Part shown: positions 43,278-53,400 of the stretch, piece after piece
How positions within the stretch are numbered: position 1 is the stretch's first letter
How the letters are laid out: each line of letters begins with the position of its first letter
Translations under genes and position numbers: made by a program
The notes under the pieces: generated by a model
Databases searched by the model: none
Told to the model about the DNA's origin: nothing
What the model saw: only the letters and a program-made list of their open reading frames with translations
Assembly: GCF_033473495.1 (NCBI RefSeq)
Contig: NC_088935.1
Coordinates: forward strand, 5,270,001 to 5,334,000
Reading direction: 5' to 3'
DNA from: Cercospora beticola
Lineage: Eukaryota > Ascomycota > Dothideomycetes > Mycosphaerellales > Mycosphaerellaceae
Length of the DNA stretch: 64,000 nucleotides

Positions 43278-45071
43278 TTACTCAGCCTCCCTCTTCTTCC
43301 CCTTGGCCCAATCTCTGAGCACATTCTTCCTCACCTTGCCCGTACTCGTCTTAGGCAACTCCTCAATGATCTCAATCTCCTTCGGAACCATAAATCGCGA
43401 GATCCCACTAACGTTCTTCGCCCACGCAATGATATCAGTTCCCTTCAAGTCCTTCTTTCCGCTCTTGACTGTGACAAAAGCCTTCGGCACCTCACCCCAT
43501 TGCTTATCCTGCACAGCTACACAGGCTGCTTCCAAGATATCTGGATGCGTGACTAGCATGCCCTCTAATGCAACGGAAGAGATGTTCTCTCCGCCGGAAA
43601 TGATGATGTCTTTTGCGCGATCGAGGATTTGGATCGCACCGTCGGGATGCCAGACAGCCAGGTCACCAGAATGTTGTACACCTCCAATGAAAAGCTTCTT
43701 CGTTGCTGCCGCATCTTTGTAGTAACCTCGAGCGCAAATATTTCCAATGAAACAGATTTCACCAATCTCTTTGCCGTCTTTGACGACATCTTCGATGACC
43801 TCGGAAGCGTCCCACGAGCCCGATTCGTCTTGGTTGGTTTTGATAACACGGGCAGGTAGTGAGGTGATGAAACCGTGGCCTTGGCGGGCCATTTTGGCGT
43901 ACTTCTCCTTTGTCTCGAGATTTTCCCATTCGGGTAGCTGGTAGCCTTTTGTGATGGGGCCGTAGGTCTCTGTAAGGCCGTAGACGTGGACTGGTCGTAG
44001 GTTGTGCTCTTCCATTTGCTGGAAGAGATGAGCTGTTGGTGGCGAGGCAGCCACTGTCACGCGCACTGGGTGAGCGAGTTTGGTGGCGTTGGAATCGGCG
44101 AGAAGGAGAGTGTTGACTGTTGGAGCAGCATTGAAGTGCGAGATTTGTTCCTCCTTCAAGAGCTTCCAGATGTAGGGATAATCGATCTTGCGGAGACAGT
44201 AGTGAGTTCCACGCACAGCTGTCACAGCCCAAGGAAAGGTCCAACCCATGGCGTGGAACATTGGGAGCGTCCAGAGATAGTGCGCTCTGCTAGCTTCAGG
44301 GTGTGGAACATTCAAGTTGGACTCAACCACATTGCCCAATGCTGCGAGATAGCCACCGCGGTGCGTGTATTCCACACCCTTCGGCCGAGCAGTGGTGCCA
44401 GATGTATATGCGAGAGCGACCAAGCTGTCCTCGTGAGCGACTTGTGTCTCGAGGCCTGCCCAGCCTTGTCCACCAGATTGCGAATCGTGCTTCAGACCTT
44501 CGAGAACTGCCTGATCGAACTCGCCAGTATCTTGATCGGTATCTGTATCCACGATGAACGGGATCTTTGGATGCTGCTTTCGGAACCCATCGAGCAGGTG
44601 TCGAAACTCAGCGTCGACGATTATAAAATCAACCTCGGCATGATCGAAGATATATGTGATATCGTCCATCTTGAGACGGTAATTGATCGCTACATTGACT
44701 GCAGCGGCACCACCGATGCCGTAGATAGCCTCGAGAAATGCTGGCGTGTTGGTGCAGAGGATGCCCACTCTCTTGAAACCATGCTTTTTCAAGTAGTATG
44801 CCAATCCTCGAGCTCGATCTGCTGTCTCTTGATATGTCCTTCGCAGCATCTTGCCATTGGCGGTCTTGTGTACAGAAGCGATTGCATTAGGCTCGATCGC
44901 AGCTGCCCTGGGCAGGAAGAAGGTAGGGCTTAGCTGGTGAATGTGGTAAGGTTGTTGCGCTCCGTTGGTCGCCATATTGTCGGTTGTGCTGTTGTCTGCT
45001 GCTGTGGGCGAGCTTGAAGAAGGAGCGAAGTGCGCGGCAAGCGTCGAGAGTCGCTTCATGGCTGACGACAT
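43278..45071 (-). CDS. AMP-dependent acyl-CoA synthetase / ligase
   Basis: Single exon, 598 codons, 597 residues. Adenylate-forming enzyme signatures: P-loop AYTSGTTARPKGVEYTH (about 221-237), VYGLTETYGP (about 365), the GDLAVWHPDGAIQILDRAKD hinge region (about 480), SGGENISSVALEG, and the catalytic-lysine motif LPKTSTGKVRKNVLRDW near the C-terminus. It activates a carboxylic acid to the acyl-AMP and then the CoA thioester. The family (medium-chain or aromatic acyl-CoA synthetase type, like plant AAE or ACSF2) has varied substrates and none can be chosen here. The N-terminus (MKRLSTLAAHFA then Ser-rich) is weakly presequence-like; the C-terminus KREAE is not a PTS1. The 309-codon plus-strand frame opposite it is a shadow. 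Confidence 0.92.
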   Translation of the reverse strand: MSSAMKRLSTLAAHFAPSSSSPTAADNSTTDNMATNGAQQPYHIHQLSPTFFLPRAAAIEPNAIASVHKTANGKMLRRTYQETADRARGLAYYLKKHGFKRVGILCTNTPAFLEAIYGIGGAAAVNVAINYRLKMDDITYIFDHAEVDFIIVDAEFRHLLDGFRKQHPKIPFIVDTDTDQDTGEFDQAVLEGLKHDSQSGGQGWAGLETQVAHEDSLVALAYTSGTTARPKGVEYTHRGGYLAALGNVVESNLNVPHPEASRAHYLWTLPMFHAMGWTFPWAVTAVRGTHYCLRKIDYPYIWKLLKEEQISHFNAAPTVNTLLLADSNATKLAHPVRVTVAASPPTAHLFQQMEEHNLRPVHVYGLTETYGPITKGYQLPEWENLETKEKYAKMARQGHGFITSLPARVIKTNQDESGSWDASEVIEDVVKDGKEIGEICFIGNICARGYYKDAAATKKLFIGGVQHSGDLAVWHPDGAIQILDRAKDIIISGGENISSVALEGMLVTHPDILEAACVAVQDKQWGEVPKAFVTVKSGKKDLKGTDIIAWAKNVSGISRFMVPKEIEIIEELPKTSTGKVRKNVLRDWAKGKKREAE

Positions 45072-45782
45072 GGTGGGCGAAGCGAGAGGGATCGATATAG
45101 GTCACCTATTCGTCAATTGAGTCTGGACTGTGTACGATATGCGTGGAAGGGATGAGACAAGGCTTGGGTGTAGACGTCAAGGACGAGACTCTCGTTCCTG
45201 CGTTGGCTCGATGTACGTTGGAGTGGTAGGTTTGAGACAAGAAGGGGGAGGACCTGAATACCAACCAAAGAAAAGAGTAAAGCAGAGCGACAGGCCCGCG
45301 CATTCATCTATACCAGGCCCAGGTGAGCTCACCACGGTAAAGAGAGTTTACGGTCAACTGCGGAGTTGCTGGGCAGAGGTAGCGTGGCTGGACAGCGCGG
45401 GCGAGGGACGCGGGCGAAACCCGGAGATGTGGAGCGTCATCGCATTCGCTTCCTGATGTCGGATCCGACGTATCCTCCACCACCAAGCATGAGTCGGAAC
45501 AGATGTCGTGAATGAGCAGTATTGTCCAGGGAATGCATGCCGTGGACAGTCAAGTGGAGACAAGTGTTGCTTAAGGCGTGCTTTCTAGTCTTCGACCAGG
45601 TTGGGTCATATTCATCGCTCTGTAGCTACATAAACGCTTCAGACCCGATCCAAGACGAGCTCAATGTCCTGCAATACCTCGACGCCTCGCCTCGTCATGC
45701 AATGCTGTCCGCGTCGTTCGTGCAAGTGATCGCTAATAGAAGAAGTAAAGAGTGCCGTCCAACACATACGCCGTGCCCATTT
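45072..45782. other. Intergenic, acyl-CoA synthetase upstream region
   Basis: About 0.7 kb holding the promoter of the acyl-CoA synthetase gene and the 3' side of the BAG gene. No convincing gene. Confidence 0.5.
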
Positions 45783-47126
45783 TTACCTCGCCGCATCCAG
45801 CTTGTTGAGCCAAGACTGAGTCTCCTTCACAAGCGCCTTTCTTCTCGCCCTAGCCTCCTCGTCGCCTTCGGTCTCGACGCCGTCTGTCTTCAACAAGACT
45901 TGTGTCAAAATGGTCTCGGTCAACCGCTTGTGCTCGAAGTCTTTCTTTGCCGGATCGCTTGGAGGTGATGCCAGGAATTCCTCGCACGCAGGCACAAACT
46001 CTTGCAGTTTCAGGTGGAGCGCGTTGAGCTTGTCAAGAGGAGTGGCAGGAGATGGTGGTGGTCGAGGTGATTGAGCGCGAGAGCCCTGCTGGCCGTTTGG
46101 CACTCCCAGCGAAGGATCGCCAGACTGCGGTGTCGACGTGCCCGATTGTTCACGCTTGTTCCGGCGCTTCGTCTTCTTGCCTCTGTTGCGTTTACGCTTG
46201 CCCTCGCCGTCTGCTCCACCCGCGCCATTGATTCCTGCAAACTCATCGTCCGAGTCTTCACTATCGCTCGGCGATGAGATCCCCTCAGCAATGGTGCACA
46301 GCAATTCTGCGCCATCTTTCAGCCCCTCCTGGTTGCAGTATCTCGAGTCGTCCTTCAAGTTCTTGCCCTTGTACAACAGCTTGATTCGTCGCGCATCTGA
46401 TTGCGTTGCCTTCGCAGCCTGATCTCTCACTTTCCCCACGGTGAGCTCGCCTTTGGCAATGCTGTAGGCAGGAAAGTGCACAGCGTATTCCTTCTTCTTG
46501 TTACGGAGAATCAGCACGTCCGTATCGCGCGGTGGACCCATGTCGACTTCTGTCTGTTGCTGCGCCATAGATTCAGCTTGGTGTTTCCGCAAGTCGTCGG
46601 CTGTAATGTAGCTGAAGTCGGCGTCACTGACTTTGGTGGGGCCTTGAGGCGGTGATCGAGTGAATGGCGAAAACCGGCCCAACGTGCCGCCGAAGCGTGA
46701 TGCCCACGACATGGCTAGGAATAGAAATGTGGTGAATGCGAGGAATATGGACGTGTTCTCTAGCGCCGTTCGGCCGGCGACGAAGTCGAGGAAGGTGGCC
46801 GACAGCCGTTTGTAGGCGGTGGCAGGCTCCTCGGAAGGGACGTGGTTTCTGAGTGAGATGCCCAGAAGGCCCTCAACCACCTTAGTCGCTTGTTCAACCG
46901 TCGCACTGAGGTTGGCGGGCAGTGGCAGCAGACTCGATAAGTTGGTCTGGATGATGGAATTGTATACGTTCTCGAGCACGCTGGAGGACGCCACGATTGC
47001 GGAAGTTGAACCAGAGTCTAGTGGGAGACGAGCAATAATATGAGGCGGGAGGGTGTGGTGCGCGATGAGGGAGTGCGTTACGTAGTGTGCTCCAACAATT
47101 GTGCGAGATCCTTGCGACAGCGACAA
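45783..47126 (-). CDS. Membrane-anchored UBL-BAG co-chaperone (5' end unresolved)
   Basis: Frame of about 447 codons ending at 45783. In order: a Ser/Leu-rich N-terminal region, a transmembrane helix (SIFLAFTTFLFLAMSWASRF, about 130), a ubiquitin-like domain (about 205-290: VLILRNKKKEYAVHFPAYSI, RIKLLYKGKNLKDDSRYCNQ), an acidic/basic low-complexity linker with KRKRNRGKKTKRRNKR, and a C-terminal BAG domain (about 370-447: LDKLNALHLKLQEFVPACEE to TQSWLNKLDAAR). It resembles S. pombe Bag102 and is expected to recruit Hsp70 to the ER or nuclear envelope as a nucleotide-exchange factor. The frame is open from a TAA near 47168 but has no ATG before the one in the membrane helix, so an upstream exon or another start is missing. 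Confidence 0.82.
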   Translation of the reverse strand: MSLSQGSRTIVGAHYVTHSLIAHHTLPPHIIARLPLDSGSTSAIVASSSVLENVYNSIIQTNLSSLLPLPANLSATVEQATKVVEGLLGISLRNHVPSEEPATAYKRLSATFLDFVAGRTALENTSIFLAFTTFLFLAMSWASRFGGTLGRFSPFTRSPPQGPTKVSDADFSYITADDLRKHQAESMAQQQTEVDMGPPRDTDVLILRNKKKEYAVHFPAYSIAKGELTVGKVRDQAAKATQSDARRIKLLYKGKNLKDDSRYCNQEGLKDGAELLCTIAEGISSPSDSEDSDDEFAGINGAGGADGEGKRKRNRGKKTKRRNKREQSGTSTPQSGDPSLGVPNGQQGSRAQSPRPPPSPATPLDKLNALHLKLQEFVPACEEFLASPPSDPAKKDFEHKRLTETILTQVLLKTDGVETEGDEEARARRKALVKETQSWLNKLDAAR

Positions 47127-47536
47127 GCCAAATGTCCAAAGTCCTCCTTTGCGCCTCGCTAGAGATTACATGACGCTGGGTCTAGTGGGGTCTGGCTACT
47201 TGCCATACGAAGCGCCTCACGGAAGAACTGTCGCTGAGCGCGTTGTTCTCGCACTCTCGACACATGTTGGACAGATCGCCCACTGTGAGCTCGATAGACC
47301 GTCTGCACCGCATCCGGATCACTCCCGGGGTCATGCGATAGTCTGCATGTGAGATGCTTTTCTTTTGACGCCGTTCCATGGATCGGAGGCCATGTCCGGA
47401 GCGTGGGGGCCTGAGGCAAGAAGAGCGCTAAATTCTTGGCGCACTCTCCAATTCTGCGATCAGCAGAGAAACAGCTTCTCCCCAGTGACTGGAAGCCACG
47501 ACAACCCACCCATCACCCAACGACCAAATCGCCAAC
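47127..47536. other. Divergent promoter, BAG gene and RPL16
   Basis: Short shared upstream region. It probably contains the missing first exon of the BAG gene. No other coding signal. Confidence 0.45.
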
Positions 47537-48321
47537 ATGTCGACCTTCGAGCCGGTGGTACGTTCTCGCGATCTCATGCGCACAACACATGCGCGCAGAA
47601 TTATGGTGCTTCCTGGGCTGGAGATCTGGTTGCTAAGACGTGAATTTACAGATTGTCATTGACGGCAAGGGACACCTTCTCGGTCGTCTCGCCTCGACCG
47701 TGGCCAAGCAGCTCCTCAATGGCCAAAAGATTGTCGTTGTCCGCTGCGAGGCCCTCAACATCTCCGGCGAGTTCTTCCGCGCAAAGCGTACGTCCACCTC
47801 AGACCGCGAAATTCGACAGAATCAATCGGCACTCCTACGATCTCGCATTGGCCAGCCACTAACTCCTTCCCACAGTGAAGTACCAGGCCTTCATGCGCAA
47901 GCAGACTCGTTACAACGCAACCCGTGGTGGTCCATGGCACTACCGTTCGCCAGCCAAGATGTTCTGGCGCACCGTCCGTGGTATGATCCCACACAAGACC
48001 GAGCGTGGCGCCAAAGCACTTGAGCGCCTGAAGACCTTCGAGGGCATCCCACCACCATACGACCACAAGAAGCGCCAGGTCGTCCCACAGGCTCTCCGCG
48101 TCCTCCGCCTCAAGCCTGGCCGCAAGTACTGCACTGTCGGCCGTCTTGGCCACGAGTTCGGCTGGAAGTACCAGGACGTTGTCGAGCGCCTCGAGGAGAG
48201 ACGCAAGGTCAAGGGACAGGCATACTACGAGAAGAAGAAGGCTGCCCGCGCCAAGCTCGCCGATGCCCAGTCGAAGGTTTCCTCCGATGTCCAGAAGCAA
48301 TTGGCCTCTTACGGTTACTAG
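47537..48321 (+). CDS. RPL16: 60S ribosomal protein uL13 (L16/L13a)
   Basis: Exons 47537-47557, 47652-47787 and 47876-48321; total 603 nt, 200 residues. The first exon codes only MSTFEPV. Junctions give [23 protein letters not shown] and [20 protein letters not shown], both conserved in uL13. [40 protein letters not shown] and [20 protein letters not shown] complete the family signature. It is a structural protein of the large subunit. Early introns next to a tiny first exon are usual for fungal ribosomal protein genes. Codon choice is strongly C-ending, as expected for a highly expressed gene. Confidence 0.95.
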
Positions 48322-50453
48322 ATGGAAAGAAAAAGCATGGATTTTGGCAAGAGGTGATATAACGCAGAGGAGGCCACGGCTTCCGGCTGCTGTCTTCGCA
48401 TGAGGCATACCCATACCCTCGGAGCAAGGCGTTCAGGGTGGAAGCGACGAGACTTTGTCTCCGGCACTCAGGTCGTCAGCATGAAGAGAGGATAAAGCGT
48501 ATCACGATTGCTTTCAATGAAAAGCTATGCCCCGAAGAGCGTTCAATTTCTTCGAGACAGTTGTCCATCTTGCATGGCACTGTACCCTTAGCATACGCTT
48601 CGATGCGTCACTGCTACTACCCGACTTTGCTTCGTGCATAACTGGGTCTTACGCCTTTGTGCGTGTCTGTTGTCTCTGGGGGATATGGCACGATTGTGTC
48701 TGCTTGTACAACTTTGTACAAAGCTGCTTTGCAGTTACCACGACCTTACGGTCTTGTGGCATGCGGGACTGGCAGGACTGTACTCTGCTACGCCCATGTT
48801 GCTGCTGCTTCGATGGCACGTGGCACTTGGTCGTCTAGAGCTCAGGTGCATGAGGGCTGGCCTTGGTATCGCCTTTGATTCAAGGTCTCCGCTCAGCCGT
48901 TCTCTCGAACGCACGCCGTTCATGCCTCCTTGCTTGTATGCCGTGGCACTGCACTGTCGGCTCAGCATTGCTGGTGCAGCCATGTCATTCTTCCTACCTC
49001 CTGCGTGCCATGTAATGTTGTCCTTGTATATCGCCTGACTCGTGCATTGTAGTCTACGTCTTGATCCTATGGTCGCATGCTCATTTGTCTCTGACTCCTT
49101 CGAATCTGATCAACGGCATGTCAGCATCTCGACTGAGCCACTGTAGATCGCGGGCAAGCCTGAAGCTCCAAGCTCTATGCGGAGACGGGAGATGATGTGC
49201 TCAGCTCGCCATCTTGCTGAAATAGGCACACCACTTTAAGGAAATGTGATAAGCGTGCTCATGCTTCACGAGAGCAAGAGTGTCGTGAAACTCTCCTTGT
49301 CGACGGAGAGCGGTTGTCAAACAAGCTGTGCAAATCGGTGGCCGTTTGATGAAGACGATCATCCCTGCTTAGTTGAGTCTTGGGAGGCGACACAAGCTCC
49401 CGCACGCATTTCCGAGACACGTGGAATTTAGCAACCCAGATCTCAATTTACCGGCATCAAATAGAGCAGTGTTTGCATGAACGGATGTTAATGGTGAGTG
49501 ATGATCAGTGTGTGTATTCGCAGAACATGTAACGTGGTGTTTGAAGAGAAAGGACAAAGTTATGCTAGCTCGAGAAGGTACTGCGGGCGCACACGACATC
49601 CCGGGCGTCACGGAAGAGAAAGGGTTTCTTGCAGCACCGAATCCGAAACGCAGCAGGTTGAGGATCGGTCCAAGTTCCTGTGGTTTTCGTGCCTGGTCCT
49701 CACAAGAGCAAACGCTGGGCGTTTTGGGGGCCGTTGACCGCTTGTTTGCGGGGAGCAGAAAGGCAACAGGTCCGCTGTCTGCAGGGACATAACAGGTAGG
49801 TACAGTGAACGTGAAGTTAGCAAGTGAGGTTGATGAGATCGTGAACAATTGTTATCTCTTGTGCTGGATTGATCGCAAATGTGAGGCTGCAAGGGGTGGA
49901 TCAAGCCTTTTTGCTAAAGTATGGCTTAACTCTGCTGCGAGTGCAAGTCGGACAACATCATTGTTTGCACACGCTGGCAAACACGGAATTCATAGCAAAA
50001 CTGTTCTGCCTCCCGCAAGAGTGGCGGCCAAGGCAGTGGTCGTTGTGAGGAAGTTTTTCGCGTTAGAGCAAGTCGTCGTTTGAGGAAGTGACGGAGCGCT
50101 GGCTGGCTGCGCTTTCCTGCTGGCTGCGCTTTCCTGCTGGCTGGTCACGTTCCCGCAGCGGGCCATCCCGCTAGTGCCATTTTCGCTCGCGACCGCAATT
50201 CATAAGGCGCGAGCAAATCCTCGCGCGCGAAAGTGCAAGCAACGGAAAGCTCTGCTGCGACCGCCGAAGATTGGCGTTCGCTGCGCACACCACATGACTC
50301 CGTGCCCTGCACCTCCGCCCACCCACACACCCACACGCTCTTTGGTGCAAATGGACTAGGCATCTCGATGGACGCCTTTCAATTTGTTCTTGTCTTTTTG
50401 CATTCGATGGGCGTTGTTGGTTCATGATCTGAGCCGCGTTTGCTAATACGAAG
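48322..50453. other. Long intergenic upstream of MOT1
   Basis: About 2.1 kb. A 17-bp tandem repeat lies at 50102-50143. Minus-strand frame 49369-49848 (159 codons) lacks an ATG start and shows no domain; others are shorter. No RNA gene was recognised. Confidence 0.45.
50102..50143. repeat. 17-bp tandem repeat, about 2.5 copies
   Basis: GCTGGCTGCGCTTTCCT occurs at 50102-50118 and 50119-50135, followed by a partial third copy GCTGGCTG. It lies about 310 bp upstream of the MOT1 start. Confidence 0.85.
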
Positions 50454-53400
50454 ATGACGACTTCACGGTAAGCATGATGCATGTCACTCATATCGCACTA
50501 GCGACTCCCGCACGTGACATTGGTATCCACCTCCACCACGTCCTGTACTGATCGTGCGGAACAGACTCGACCGCTTGGTCGTCCTTTTGGAGACTGGCTC
50601 CACACAATTAATTCGAAATACTGCCGCGCAGCAGCTGGCAGACGTTCAGAAGAACCATCCTGACGAACTATTCAATCTCCTTACGCGTGTTGTACCTTAT
50701 CTCAGATCACCGTCATGGGATACGAGGACAGCTGCTGCACGCGCCATTGGCGGCATCGTCGAGCATGCGGAGAAGTATGACCCCAACGCCACGCTGGACG
50801 ATGCTGGAAACGAAATCAAAGCAGATGGCGTCGAAGATGTCAAGAAGGAAGACGCGGCGATCTCCAATTCTGCCGAGCAACTCGCACTGGCCACTCTGGA
50901 TGTGGAAGCTATCCTGACCTATGGTAAAGAATTGCTCGGAAGTGCGGGCAAGCAATATGATTTCAAGCTCGCTGGACTCAACGCCACGCAACGACTCGCC
51001 GCACAAAAGAAAACCTTGGTCAAGCGTCTCGGTCTTGGTGGCGAGTACACTGAAGATGACCTGGTCAGCGAAAAGGACATCGCGATAAGATCGAATCTGG
51101 CTACACCTGCGCTGCCACGACTGGATACTGAAGGCAGCAAGAATGGCAGCGATGATGCAGTCATGAAATCGCCGGAAGACGCAACTCCTCAAACTCCTGC
51201 TGCTGGTGAGATGAGTAAGCGACAACTCAACATGCTCAAGCGACGCCGCAAGGAGGAACTGAAGCGTGACAACAAGAAATTTAAGTACGACTTTGCCGTC
51301 AGACGAGGTAGTACCAGCTTGGCACCAACACCTGCAGACGAGATCAAGCAGGAAATCAAACAGGAGCCCGACACCAACGGAAACAATGACTATTTCTCAC
51401 TGGATCGCAAAGGTGGCGACGATGATTCCAAGGTCGTCTCGGAGTTCAAAGGCGCGCCGATCGCGGAGAAGTCTACCCTGGTCAGTGATGCAGAGGAAGA
51501 AGGCAACGAGTGGCCTTTCGAGCGGCTGTGTGAGTTCTTAAGCGTCGACCTCTTCGATCCAGCTTGGGAGATCCGCCACGGTGCTGCCATGGGCCTGCGT
51601 GAGATTGTACGTGTCCACGGCGCAGGTGCTGGCCGGCGCGCACACAAGACGAAGGAAGAGAACGAGAAGCTGAATTGCGCCTGGCTGGACGATCTCGCCT
51701 GTCGGATATGCTGTGTTTTCATGCTAGATCGTTTCGCTGACTACGTCTCCGACAACGCCGTCGCACCCATTCGCGAGACTGCTGGACAGGTTCTGGGTGC
51801 GCTTCTTCAATTCCTACCGGCTTCCTCAGTGCACGAGATCAACCGGATATTGTATCGCTTGGTGATGCAAAAGGACCTCAAAGTGTCGAGAAGAATCTGG
51901 CACGCGTGTCACGGTGGCATGATAGGAATGCGCTACCTGGTCGCCGTGCGCACAGATCTTCTCTTCAAAGACCGTTCACTAATGGACGGTGTCCTCGAAT
52001 GTGTCATCAAAGGCTTGGGAGACCAGGATGACGACGTCCGCGCTGTCAGCGCCGCAACACTCATTCCTGTCGCCAAGGAGTTCGTCAACGTTCGATCTGA
52101 TGAGCTCGGTCACCTTATTGGAGTGGTATGGGAGTGTTTGTCGAGTCTGTCCGACGACCTGAGTGCTAGTACCGGTTCGGTCATGGATCTCCTCGCCAAG
52201 CTTTGCAGCTTCCCAGAAGTGTTGTCAGCTATGAAGGAGAATGCGGCAGCAGATCCTCTGCAGTCTTTCGATGAGCTGGTACCTAGATTGTACCCGTTCC
52301 TGCGACACACGATCACGAGTGTGCGATCTGCTGTGCTGCGCGCACTGCTTACATTCATTAACATTGATGGCACTGACACCAAAGGCTGGATCAATGGCAA
52401 AGCACTTCGTTTGGTCTATCAGAACCTGCTCGTTGAGCGCAACGATGGAGTACTCAAGCTGTCACTCGAAGTATGGAACGCGCTGGCCGATGCTTTGGCG
52501 TTGAAGGCTCCATCTGCTTTCCAGCAAGAATTCGAACCGCACGCAGTTCCTCTCCTGGCTCTGACTACACATCCCATTGGTATCAGCAGACACCCTATCC
52601 CCATGGACGCCACTCTATTCATCAAACCTTCTGGACAGACATACGCACCTCTTGCCAGCGCTCACAGACCATCTCCTGTGAATGGATCGGAACCTGCTAA
52701 GAAGCGACGCAAATCTGACAAGAAGGAGAGCTCGCTGCCACCAGCTCCGGCTACAACTACACACAACATCGATGCGGCAATCATGCAGGGCGATATCGAC
52801 CTGGTCGGGGCCGATGTCATGATCAGAAGCCGCATCTTCGCCACGCGTGCACTGGGCAAAGCGATATCGTTATGGCCGGCTGATCAGCGACACGCATACT
52901 TCGGACCAAAGCTTTTGCCAAGTCTCAAATCCTCCTACGGCTCCACTCAGCTGTTTACGGCAATGGCATTTGAAGGATACGCAACCACGACGACGGAACA
53001 TGAACAGCTATCCTCAGATGCCTGCGTCGAATTGCGTAGTCTCTTCGAAGAGGAACGACCTGGCTGGTATAGCGACCTCAGCAGCTATTTGCGCATTGCT
53101 CGTGCACAATGTCAGCAACTGCTCAACGCTTTCGAAAAGGAAGCTCATGTTCCTGGTTCGAAGCTCCCAATCATGCCGATTATCTGTCAGGGAGAACCTG
53201 AGGCGGGAAAGAACGCCTTTGGTATCGCTGACGCTGAGCGAGTCGTTACGGCTGAGTACGACCGCCTGGACAGAGGCCTACCGAAAATGCAACGCATGGC
53301 TGCCGCTGAGGCTCTGGGCACTGCAAAGATCGACGCAGAGACCGCAATCTCAGATGCCCAAACTGCGAGAGCGAAAGCCGACTTGCGCATCCGTTCATCA

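Noticed and set aside
44004..44933. 309-codon plus-strand frame
   Set aside because: Antisense shadow of the acyl-CoA synthetase gene, which has full domain support.
47755..48414. 219-codon minus-strand frame
   Set aside because: Antisense shadow of RPL16, caused by its strong codon bias.
49369..49848. 159-codon minus-strand frame upstream of MOT1
   Set aside because: No ATG, no recognisable domain, proline/serine-rich; not enough support for a gene.
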